From: Deltaproteobacteria bacterium
GTDB taxonomy: Bacteria > Bdellovibrionota > UBA1018 > UBA923
Direction of reading: 5' to 3'
Assembly: GCA_016186905.1 (NCBI GenBank)
Contig: JACPKS010000058.1
Span: 1-49,837 of the forward strand
DNA: 49,837 bases
Shown here: positions 42,963 to 49,837 of the stretch, one piece after another
Layout: every line of letters begins with the position of its first letter
Position numbering within the stretch: the first letter of the stretch is position 1
The notes under the pieces: generated by a model
Told to the model about the DNA's origin: nothing
The model's database searches: none
What the model saw: the letters and a program-made list of their open reading frames with translations, nothing else
Translations under genes and position numbers: made by a program

Positions 42963-44663
42963 CTACTTCGGAGCAAACACCTTGCGAACCAGAAATGGAA
43001 CTTTGCCCCAGAACGAGCGCACATCTTCGCCGGTGTCTGGATCCAGCGTCAGCAGCATGTTAAAGCGGCCGAGGCCGTCGTTTTCGAAGCGAACAAACGT
43101 GAGATCCGTGTTTTCCAAGGCCGGAAGCGGCACCGCGACCTGCGCTTTCGCGAGCGCATCATTGATTTTCGCGCGGATTTTCTTCAAGACGGTTTTTTTG
43201 AGGCGGATCTTCCGAAGACCGCTTTTCACGCCGTGAACGCCATCGAGCAAAACCTCGTCGGATAGATCAGCGCTCGCGATGCGCAGATTAAGTGTCGGGG
43301 TGTTGCCCTGTTTTCCGAAGCTGAGATCGGGATAGGCCACGAGGGGGAAGCGCAGGCGGCGTCTTCCGAGCACGATTCCTCCAATCCTTCCAGTGTCGAC
43401 GACGAGATCGGCGACGACGGTTCCGAAGGTCTCAGTGCCGCTCATGACGGTGAATATTTTCTTCGGCCCGAAGGAAAGCCCCTTCGGAAGCTTGCCCGCC
43501 AGCGCGGTATCCACAGCCGAAGCCGCAAGACCGTTCAAAAGAGATTCGCTGAAGCTTACGACGACGTTGGCCGCGCGGCTTTTGATCTGGTCTTCGATGC
43601 GGCGAAGGGAACGTTCGAGTCGCTGGTCCTCGTCGCGCGCCGAGTCGGCGCCTGCGATCGAATAATCGAACGCCAGGCGCAGCTGGTCCGCGCCGATCCT
43701 GCCGAACGAATGCATCAGCAGCTCCCCGGCGGTGGCGGGTGGAATTTTCAGCGCGTAGCGAAGCGGAACGGTGACTGCCTCGATTTTTTTGCGAAGAACT
43801 TTCTCAGGAAGAGATTGGATCAGCCCGACAAGGGGTTTGAGCATGAGATTGGCGATGTTGGGTTTTCGGATTTCGATCGCCTCGCGTATGCCGTCGTGTT
43901 TGAGCGGCATGCGCCCGTTGCCGATCTCGATGGTGACGTCAGAGAGTTCGACGTCGCCGAAATCCAGGGCCACGTCTTTGCGCAGGCTTTCGAGCGTGAC
44001 GTTCTTGAAAATGTCGTAGTTCGAGTCTTTGGTGCGGATCTCGAGACTTCCCGCGCTGTTGGCGCGAACTTGCACCGTCGTCTGGACCGTGAGCGAGCTC
44101 AGCGTCGGCGAGTAAACCGACGGCGACTTGAGGCGGACGTGGATGTTGTCGAGGTACGACTTTTCCTTTCCGACCGGAGACGCGAAGGTGATCAGCAGGT
44201 CGTCGGCGGTGACGAGCGTATTGGAGAGGCTGACGTAGAGTTCGATGTCGAGGCCTCCCTCGGGCGAGTCGCACACATTCGCGATTTCGATGACGGCGTC
44301 TTTGATGTCGTATTGCAGGCCAGTCATCTCGACCGTGGCCTTCGTTTCGTCGAGCGGGATGCCGAGTAGTCCGTCGAGGAGTTTTTTCTCAGCCGGCTTC
44401 GAATCGGTTTTCAGGTTTCCAGAGATGACAACCGGCTTGTCGAAGCGGAATTTCATGGGATCGAGCCCGATATTCACCGAAAGCGCGCGCCTCAGCTCCG
44501 AGACGATGAGTTTTTGCGCCGACGGGTTGAAGATCGACTGGATGACGATGTCGGGATTTCCCTTGCGGATTCGATAGAGAGACTCTTCTGACGGCGTGGA
44601 TGCTGTCTGTGCGGCTGCCGGCAGGGTGAGAAATGAGAGGAGCAGAAGCGCCGCGCGGTTCAT
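42963..44663 (-). CDS. Large exported protein of unknown function (566 residues)
   Basis: A signal peptide (residues 1-19, ending AAAQ) precedes a long beta-rich protein with no motif I recognise. Segments such as SLTVQTTVQVRANSAGSLEI and LLDGVHGVKSGLRKIRLKK suggest extended strands and an amphipathic helix. It overlaps the upstream gene by ATGA. Both proteins have the size and alternating pattern of tubular lipid-binding (BPI-like) proteins, but this is a guess. It is the second gene of a two-gene unit. Confidence 0.7.
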   Translation of the reverse strand: MNRAALLLLSFLTLPAAAQTASTPSEESLYRIRKGNPDIVIQSIFNPSAQKLIVSELRRALSVNIGLDPMKFRFDKPVVISGNLKTDSKPAEKKLLDGLLGIPLDETKATVEMTGLQYDIKDAVIEIANVCDSPEGGLDIELYVSLSNTLVTADDLLITFASPVGKEKSYLDNIHVRLKSPSVYSPTLSSLTVQTTVQVRANSAGSLEIRTKDSNYDIFKNVTLESLRKDVALDFGDVELSDVTIEIGNGRMPLKHDGIREAIEIRKPNIANLMLKPLVGLIQSLPEKVLRKKIEAVTVPLRYALKIPPATAGELLMHSFGRIGADQLRLAFDYSIAGADSARDEDQRLERSLRRIEDQIKSRAANVVVSFSESLLNGLAASAVDTALAGKLPKGLSFGPKKIFTVMSGTETFGTVVADLVVDTGRIGGIVLGRRRLRFPLVAYPDLSFGKQGNTPTLNLRIASADLSDEVLLDGVHGVKSGLRKIRLKKTVLKKIRAKINDALAKAQVAVPLPALENTDLTFVRFENDGLGRFNMLLTLDPDTGEDVRSFWGKVPFLVRKVFAPK

Positions 44664-46483
44664 TTGAATTTTCCGATCAGTGACTGAGGGTTGTCGATGT
44701 CGGCGTGGACGTGAACATCGTCGCCCGAGAAATGAATGTCATGAAGATTCAATCCTGAAAGTGCGGTGAGTTCCGCGACAGTTTTCTCGAATTTCTTGGA
44801 GGAAAGCGATGAGGCGACGTTATCGAGCTGTTCGATGACTTTGTCGCGGATGAGACCGGCCGCCTGATCGAGATTCGCGCGTTCACCGAAATGCGATCCG
44901 AGGTAATCCCGGTTCAACGCGAGCTTCACGCCGACCATCGGCATTTTCGCGCGCGAAACGTAAGGCTCGACGTCGATCTGAAGCGGGAGTTTGAGCACGC
45001 CGCCCGTGTCGCCGAACCCTTTCTCGACGTAGTAGCCGACTGCCGGCCAGAAGCCTTCCATCCCGCCTAAATCCACGAGCACGTGGGCGACGAGCGCCAT
45101 TTTTCCGCTCGAGAGGATGCGCGGAACGATCCCCCCCTTGTCGAGCGAAATTCCCGCCGGAAACGCCTCGGCTTCAAGAATCTTGAGCGCCCGGATGAGC
45201 TCGAATTTCTCGACGAAGAAATCCTTTGAGATTGAAACCAGGACGTCGGTTGAAGGCTCAAGCGGCGGCGTGAACGCGCTGGGCGCGCCGTTAGCCGGCG
45301 GTTGCTCGCTCCGGCCGTTGATTTCGAGGTGTTCGGCGACTCCGAACGTGATGCGATCGGGCGCCGCCGTGGTGACACTCGCGAGACTGACCTGGTATTG
45401 CAGCGAGAAAAACCGGCTTGTGAGCATGGTGAGAAGATCCTGCGGAGCCTCTTCCGTTTTCTCGCGCGGCAATCCACTCAGAACTACCCTCGTGTGGTCG
45501 GGCTGCGTGACGAAGGGTTTGGGCGCGACGAATGCGAACTTTTTGGAATATTCGTACTCGTACTGCGTCGGAACCTTCAGTTTCGCGAGGATCTCGTTTG
45601 CCTTGGCCACGCCGGTTCGTGTCAGCGCTTTTCCGGCGGCTTTGACGATGGCGAGCTTGAGCTCGGCGAGTTTGTAACGGAAATAGGCGTCGACGGGCTT
45701 CGTGTCGATCGGAAAGCACTTGCCGTCCACCTTGATCTGGATCTTTGGAAATTCGACGGTTCCCACGCTGAGCGCGTAGTCTTCCGTGAGCGTTCTAACA
45801 AGGCTGTGGCGGAGCGAGCGCAGCGCGATCTGCGGCCCGTCCTTGGAAAGCACGTCCAGAACCGCTTCCGCGGTGATCCTAAGCGGGGCCGACCGCCTGC
45901 GCGGCTGCAGTTTCACGTCATGAAAAATGGCCCAGAGCTTGTTGGAGAGAAATTTCTCGGTTTGCACGCCTTTATTGCAGCTATCGGGCGCCAGAGCGAC
46001 CTGATGCGTGATGCCGTTTTCTTTGAGCCAGATTTCGCTGGCGTCCACCGCGATGCTTTCCAGGCGCAGGGCGATTTTCGCGACGACGGCGCCGGTTTTT
46101 TCCTGCGTGAAATCGATTTTTTCGACCGCGGCCGCGGCTTCAAGGTCTACGCCCATCGCTTTCAGATCCATCTCGATCGGCTTGAAAAGCTCGATCCCGA
46201 AAAGATTGGAGCCATAGATCTTTACGATCTCGGGAGCCTTCGAAAGGTCGATGTTCTTAGGCCGAGCTTCGAGAATTTCGAAGGCCTTTCGGAATTTTCC
46301 ATCGGCCTCGGTGCGTGAGCCGACGACGGCATTGAGAGTGCCGACGAGCGCCTGGCTTTTCAGTTCGAGCGAGAACTCGGGTTCGGTCGCAAAACTGTTT
46401 GCAGCACAAAAGAGAACCGCAAAAGCCCTCAGTGCGTTCGGCCTGATCTTAGTAAATTGTTGAAATAAAAGGTTTAATTTCAT
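44660..46483 (-). CDS. Large exported protein of unknown function (607 residues)
   Basis: A signal peptide (residues 1-32, ending FATE) is followed by a long beta-rich protein. LPLQIDVEPYVSRAKMP and KLALNRDYLGSHFGERANL are representative segments. Cysteines are few. It is coupled to the 566-residue gene by a 4-base overlap and both are exported, so they probably work as a pair in the envelope. A BPI-like lipid-binding fold is possible but not shown. A strong promoter lies just upstream. Confidence 0.7.
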   Translation of the reverse strand: MKLNLLFQQFTKIRPNALRAFAVLFCAANSFATEPEFSLELKSQALVGTLNAVVGSRTEADGKFRKAFEILEARPKNIDLSKAPEIVKIYGSNLFGIELFKPIEMDLKAMGVDLEAAAAVEKIDFTQEKTGAVVAKIALRLESIAVDASEIWLKENGITHQVALAPDSCNKGVQTEKFLSNKLWAIFHDVKLQPRRRSAPLRITAEAVLDVLSKDGPQIALRSLRHSLVRTLTEDYALSVGTVEFPKIQIKVDGKCFPIDTKPVDAYFRYKLAELKLAIVKAAGKALTRTGVAKANEILAKLKVPTQYEYEYSKKFAFVAPKPFVTQPDHTRVVLSGLPREKTEEAPQDLLTMLTSRFFSLQYQVSLASVTTAAPDRITFGVAEHLEINGRSEQPPANGAPSAFTPPLEPSTDVLVSISKDFFVEKFELIRALKILEAEAFPAGISLDKGGIVPRILSSGKMALVAHVLVDLGGMEGFWPAVGYYVEKGFGDTGGVLKLPLQIDVEPYVSRAKMPMVGVKLALNRDYLGSHFGERANLDQAAGLIRDKVIEQLDNVASSLSSKKFEKTVAELTALSGLNLHDIHFSGDDVHVHADIDNPQSLIGKFK

Positions 46484-46504
46484 AATATTTAATAATAGAG
46501 CGAG

Positions 46505-46533
46505 ATAGTACAGTATTTATCTCTGTGTGTCAA
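46505..46533 (-). promoter_or_regulatory. Near-consensus promoter of the paired exported-protein operon
   Basis: On the minus strand TTGACA (46533-46528), a 17-base spacer and TACTAT (46510-46505) give one of the best sigma70-like promoters in the window. The leader to the ATG at 46483 is about 15 bases, very AT-rich, and has no clear ribosome site. Confidence 0.65.
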
Positions 46534-46558
46534 CGCGTAAATGAGGCAACACGGCGTT

Positions 46559-47314
46559 TTAGGGAAGGTCTTCGAGGATCGCTTGAATGACGTCGAGCGT
46601 CGAGCTTAAGTCGGCGAAGTAGTAATCTGGATTTTGGGCGAGAAGCTCCTCGCGGGGGATGTTGCGGCCGGTTCCGACCGCGATCGAGCGCGCGCCGATG
46701 GATTTGCCGCAATTCACGTCATGAACGGTATCGCCGATAATGACGATTTCCTTGCCGCTAAAACGCAAGCCGAACAATTCGTTCGCGCGAGTCTGCGCGA
46801 TCTCCGGAAGCCGGTAGCGATCCCAGTGGTCATCGCCGTAGACGCCGAACTTGAAATAGCGCGCGAGATCTACCGACGCGAGCTTCACGTCAGCGCCTTT
46901 CCTTACGTTCCCGGTGAGCAGCCCGAGCAGCACGCCCGGTTGCAACGAAAGCTCCTCAAGGATCTCTCGCACGCCGGGAAGCACCTGCACCTCGTGCGCG
47001 CGCGTGCGCGTTTCGGCGCAAGCGCGTGCGACGTACTCGTCGATGACCCGAATCATGCTGCTTTCAACTTCTTCTGGCGAGAAGCCGGCCGCCGCCAACG
47101 TCTCGCGGCAGATCTGCACGTCGGTTTTGCCGCCGTACGGCACCGCGGGGAAGTCGAGTTGCGGGAAGCAATGTTGAAGTGCCCCGTTGAAGCACTCCTT
47201 CCAAAGCGGGCCGCCCCAGAGAATCGTTCCGTCGATATCGAAAAGCACGAGGCGGCACACCCGGTTCAGTTTATTTTCGCCACGCGCCGGGCGGCGAGAG
47301 GACTCAGGTGACAT
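46559..47314 (-). CDS. HAD-superfamily phosphatase, phosphoglycolate-phosphatase-like
   Basis: The 251-residue cytoplasmic hydrolase has HAD motif I LVLFDIDGTILWGG (nucleophile Asp), motif II LLGLLTGNVRKGA and motif IV VIIGDTVHDVNCG. The cap region and length fit the phosphoglycolate phosphatase/beta-phosphoglucomutase-like subfamily. ATG 47314 gives an N-terminus of about 20 residues before the domain; a GTG at 47260 would start right at the domain. It is divergent from the dehydrogenase gene 29 bases away. Confidence 0.87.
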   Translation of the reverse strand: MSPESSRRPARGENKLNRVCRLVLFDIDGTILWGGPLWKECFNGALQHCFPQLDFPAVPYGGKTDVQICRETLAAAGFSPEEVESSMIRVIDEYVARACAETRTRAHEVQVLPGVREILEELSLQPGVLLGLLTGNVRKGADVKLASVDLARYFKFGVYGDDHWDRYRLPEIAQTRANELFGLRFSGKEIVIIGDTVHDVNCGKSIGARSIAVGTGRNIPREELLAQNPDYYFADLSSTLDVIQAILEDLP

Positions 47315-47343
47315 CGAGCCCAATTTACGGCAAACTCGGGCCC

Positions 47344-48342
47344 ATGCAAACTGCCAAAGTGAAATCGACCAAAGTGATGGTCTTCGGCCTGGGCTATATC
47401 GGGCGCATGGTGCTTGAGGCGGTCTTAAGTGAAAATCCTTTCTGGAACCGCCGTCTTGAACTCGTCGGCGCGGTGGACATCGTGCCCGAATCGCGGGAGT
47501 GGGCGAAAAAAAAGGGAGTCGCCGCGTTTCAGTCGCTCGATGACTTGCTTGCAAAGGCCCGCCCTGACGTGTGCATCCACACGACGTCTTCAAGTATGGC
47601 GGTCGTCGTTCCACAACTTAAGGCGCTGGTCGCGGCGGGAGTGCCCGTCGTCTCGTCCACCGAAGAGCTTTTCTATCCATGGATTCAAAACCCCAAGGTC
47701 GCCGAAGACATCGACGGACTCTGCAAAAAACACGGCGTCGCGATGATGGGTACGGGTGTCAATCCCGGGTTCGTGATGGACGTGCTCCCCGCGATCGTCA
47801 CTCAAGCCGTGCATACCGTGGATTTCATCCGCGTGGAGCGCCTCGTGAACGCCGCGACTCGAAGGCCCCCGCTGCAGAAGAAAATCGGCGCTGGCCTCGA
47901 CGAAACCGCATTTCGAGCGCAGGTGGAAAAAAAGAAAATCGGCCATGTCGGTCTGCGCGAGTCGCTCGATTATCTCGCGTCGTTTCTGGGGCTGACACTC
48001 ACCAAGAGCGGCGAGAGTATCGTGCCCATCATCGCTCCCAAAGCGCTTGCCACGCGCGTGATGACGATCAAGAAGGGACAGGTCTGCGGCCTGCACCATC
48101 AGGCCTGGGGCGAGGTTGACCGCAAGCGCGTGATCGAGCTCGATCTCAAGATCAGCATGAACGCCGACGTTCCGTGCGATACGATCACGATTCAGGGAAA
48201 TCCTCCAATCACGCTCTCGATCGAAGGCGGAACGCCCGGCGATCCGGCCACCGTCGCGGCGCTCGTGCGCGGAATTCCGATCGTGCTGCAGGCGAAACCC
48301 GGAATTGTCCGCCGCCTCGATCGCGACCACTTTCTGTCGTGA
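47344..48342 (+). CDS. Diaminopentanoate-dehydrogenase-like NAD(P)-dependent oxidoreductase
   Basis: The 332-residue protein has an N-terminal Rossmann fold (VMVFGLGYIGRMVLEAVL, with VGAVDI at the end of beta-2) and the phrase CIHTTSSSM, as in the DapB-like dehydrogenases. GTGVNPGFVMDVLP is the mark of 2,4-diaminopentanoate dehydrogenase and relatives, which act in ornithine fermentation. No ornithine-degradation genes are nearby, so the substrate is uncertain. ATG 47344 has no strong ribosome site. Confidence 0.8.
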   Translation: MQTAKVKSTKVMVFGLGYIGRMVLEAVLSENPFWNRRLELVGAVDIVPESREWAKKKGVAAFQSLDDLLAKARPDVCIHTTSSSMAVVVPQLKALVAAGVPVVSSTEELFYPWIQNPKVAEDIDGLCKKHGVAMMGTGVNPGFVMDVLPAIVTQAVHTVDFIRVERLVNAATRRPPLQKKIGAGLDETAFRAQVEKKKIGHVGLRESLDYLASFLGLTLTKSGESIVPIIAPKALATRVMTIKKGQVCGLHHQAWGEVDRKRVIELDLKISMNADVPCDTITIQGNPPITLSIEGGTPGDPATVAALVRGIPIVLQAKPGIVRRLDRDHFLS

Positions 48343-48352
48343 AGAATACCGG

Positions 48353-48958
48353 ATGAATCCTATGGCAGATACGATGAAATGCATGTTCTGGGTCGATATG
48401 GAGATGTCGGGCCTCGACGAGAACGTCGACAAAATCCTCGAGGTCGCCGTGATCATCACCGATCTCAATCTCGCGCAGGTCGAGAGTTACCAGCGCGTTG
48501 TTTATCAGCCGCAGGAAGTTCTCGACACGATGAACGAGTGGTGCAAGCAGAACCACGGCAAGAGCGGCTTATCCGCGATGGTTCCCAAAGGCACGCCGCT
48601 GGCACTCGTCGAAAGCGAGCTCATCGAGATCATCAACCGGAATTTCGCGAAGGATGAAAAGGTCGTCGTGTGCGGCAACAGCGTGGGTATGGATAAACGC
48701 TTCATCGACCGCCACATGCCGCGTCTCACGGCGCGGATGCATTATCGCGTGGTCGACGTGACGTCGTTCAAGGAGGTTTTTCGCTCGCGATACGGGCTTG
48801 AAGTTCAGAAAGCCAAGGGCCATCGCGCTCTTGACGACATTCGCGAGTCGATCGGAGAGCTTCGCTACTACATGCAATTCATCAATGAAGACGCCGCGCG
48901 CGAAGCGGCCGCAGCTCGAAAGGCCGCTGCGGACGCATCCAAGTCTAATAAGGGTTAG
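48353..48958 (+). CDS. orn: Oligoribonuclease
   Basis: The 201-residue DEDDh exonuclease degrades 2-5 nt RNA oligomers and pGpG. Its motifs are FWVDMEMSGLD (first Asp and Glu), GNSVGMDKRFIDRHMP (second Asp) and KGHRALDDIRESIGELRYY (His and last Asp). The C-terminus ends in an Ala/Lys tail (AAAARKAAADASKSNKG). ATG 48353 is used; ATG 48362 would remove three residues. Confidence 0.96.
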   Translation: MNPMADTMKCMFWVDMEMSGLDENVDKILEVAVIITDLNLAQVESYQRVVYQPQEVLDTMNEWCKQNHGKSGLSAMVPKGTPLALVESELIEIINRNFAKDEKVVVCGNSVGMDKRFIDRHMPRLTARMHYRVVDVTSFKEVFRSRYGLEVQKAKGHRALDDIRESIGELRYYMQFINEDAAREAAAARKAAADASKSNKG

Positions 48959-49033
48959 CGAGGCCATTGAACCGGTAACGCGGCACATCATGCCCTCTGG
49001 ACGACTGTGGATGCCACCGATAATCTGCTTTCT

Positions 49034-49336
49034 ATGAAGGTTGTTGCACTTCTGTGCCTTCTTGCCGCCAGTGCTCAAGCCGCTCCGGGCTATTACTATA
49101 TGGCGGAGGTTCGTACCGCTGACAGCGCGATGTCCAAAACGCGCTTAATTTTGCGGGATCCGGTTTCAATTCAATATGCGATGTCTTTTGCTCGCGGAGT
49201 TGCGGATCAACGAATTCCAGCGGGGGATTTCGCCGAGACGGACCCACTGGTTTTGTACATTTCGCGGCTGCATGAATGCAGCCGCGCGCAATGTTTACCG
49301 GTATTCGGTCTTTACTCCGGACGCGCGCCGCATTAA
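49034..49336 (+). CDS. Small secreted protein of unknown function
   Basis: A 100-residue product with a clear signal peptide (MKVVALLCLLAASAQA-AP). The mature part has YYYMAEVRTADSAM and a pair of Cys residues (ECSRAQC) that could form a disulphide. I do not recognise it. It is 9 bases before the rlmL-like start and may be co-transcribed. Confidence 0.55.
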   Translation: MKVVALLCLLAASAQAAPGYYYMAEVRTADSAMSKTRLILRDPVSIQYAMSFARGVADQRIPAGDFAETDPLVLYISRLHECSRAQCLPVFGLYSGRAPH

Positions 49337-49345
49337 ACATGCTCG

Positions 49346-49837
49346 GTGCCAAAGTTCTTTGCCACCGCATCTTTAGGAATTGAGCCCGCGCTCGCCTTGG
49401 AACTCGAGCGCATTGGCGCGACCGGCATCGAACCTGCCCGAGGCGGAGCGCACTTCGAGGGTGATCTTGCGTTGATGTATCGCGCGAATCTCTGGTTGCG
49501 AACAGCCACGCGCGTGCTCATGCCCATCCGCGAGTTTTCGGCGACAGGCGCCGAGATGCTTTACTCGCAGGTGCGCCGCTTGCATTGGGAAGACTACCTG
49601 GATCCTGAACGTACGCTTGCCGTGGAGTGTACGATCGCGGGTGTGCGTCGCATTCCGAACCGTCGGGCGCTGGAAGAGCGCCGGCCCACGCGCGATCGTC
49701 CGATGCGGCCAGAGATGAGGCCAGAGATGAGGCCAGATCAGTCACAGAAACAAGGATTGCACCATTCGCATTACGTCGCGCTCAAGGTGAAAGACGCGAT
49801 CGTCGATCGCCTGCGCGAGAAGTACGGCCACCGGCCG
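49346..49837 (+). CDS. rlmL: 5' end of RlmL/RlmKL-like 23S rRNA methyltransferase, runs off the window
   Basis: The frame starts at GTG 49346, after a TAA in the same frame (49334-49336), and stays open to the end of the window. FATASLGIEPALALEL, GAHFEGDL and NLWLRTATRVL match the THUMP start of the RlmL family, which methylates G2445 of 23S rRNA. SHYVALKVKDAIVDRLRE is the later family motif. Between them residues about 120-131 are three 12-base repeats coding MRPE, MRPE, MRPD. No ribosome site precedes the GTG. The methyltransferase domain lies beyond the window. Confidence 0.8.
   Translation, partial: MPKFFATASLGIEPALALELERIGATGIEPARGGAHFEGDLALMYRANLWLRTATRVLMPIREFSATGAEMLYSQVRRLHWEDYLDPERTLAVECTIAGVRRIPNRRALEERRPTRDRPMRPEMRPEMRPDQSQKQGLHHSHYVALKVKDAIVDRLREKYGHRP
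49703..49738 (+). repeat. 12-base tandem repeat inside the rlmL-like gene
   Basis: ATGCGGCCAGAG (49703-49714), ATGAGGCCAGAG (49715-49726) and ATGAGGCCAGAT (49727-49738) encode MRPE, MRPE and MRPD in frame. They sit in an Arg/Pro-rich stretch that looks like an expansion of the linker in the THUMP region. Confidence 0.85.

Overview
The window is a GC-rich (about 60% by eye) bacterial chromosome segment that is densely coding, mostly in short operons with 4-base start/stop overlaps. The combination of a TIGR02147-type regulator paired with a secreted HEYLG-motif protein, many exported proteins, secD-secF-recJ linkage and a broken HNH endonuclease points to Bdellovibrionota or a near relative. 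That is an inference from family content; no rRNA or tRNA gene was seen.

Layout. 1-5.75 kb (minus strand): the 5' end of a secreted protein, a family 8 polysaccharide lyase, and a large secreted protein joining a nucleotidyltransferase-like and an ADP-ribosyltransferase-like domain. 5.9-9.8 kb (plus): a SpoIID-type cell-wall enzyme and a paralogue of the large two-domain protein. 9.9-16.0 kb (plus): queA, a metallo-beta-lactamase-fold hydrolase, two cytoplasmic glycosyltransferases and a membrane TPR glycosyltransferase, probably for envelope glycan synthesis. 16.0-19.5 kb: a small hydrophobic ORF, the TIGR02147 regulator with its secreted partner, a cluster of short repeats, and a REP-associated tyrosine transposase. 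19.5-25.9 kb (plus): tgt-yajC-secD-secF-recJ (tRNA queuosine modification, protein export, DNA repair). 26-29.4 kb: small signalling and unknown genes and a membrane spermidine-synthase-like protein. 29.5-31.5 kb: a lexA-dinB SOS operon. 31.5-38 kb: a trypsin-like protease, a glcD-type flavin oxidase with dcd, a subtilisin with a coupled coiled-coil protein, an acetyltransferase and a 3D-domain lytic enzyme. 38.1-41.3 kb: a polysaccharide deacetylase, then an AT-richer stretch with an acetyltransferase, a nonsense-mutated HNH endonuclease and a truncated rhodanese. 41.3-46.5 kb (minus): a DUF362 protein and two large exported proteins of unknown function. 46.6-49.8 kb: a HAD phosphatase, a diaminopentanoate-dehydrogenase-like enzyme, orn, a small secreted protein and the 5' end of an rlmL-like 23S rRNA methyltransferase that runs off the window.

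Themes. Cell-wall and polysaccharide remodelling is prominent (PL8 lyase, SpoIID, 3D-domain enzyme, deacetylase, two secreted proteases), which would fit a predatory or biopolymer-degrading life. The most unusual items are: (1) two exported proteins joining a polymerase-beta-like NTase head to an ART-like domain, on either side of spoIID; (2) a decamer, ACCAYCGCCC, found 22 times by hand and only between 5 and 24 kb, centred on the RAYT transposase gene and read in one favoured frame inside genes; (3) a lexA promoter whose 17-base spacer is almost entirely a TTAC-N7-TTAC direct repeat, with signs of leaderless transcription there and at two other genes; (4) a hairpin element that begins at the stop codon of two unrelated genes.
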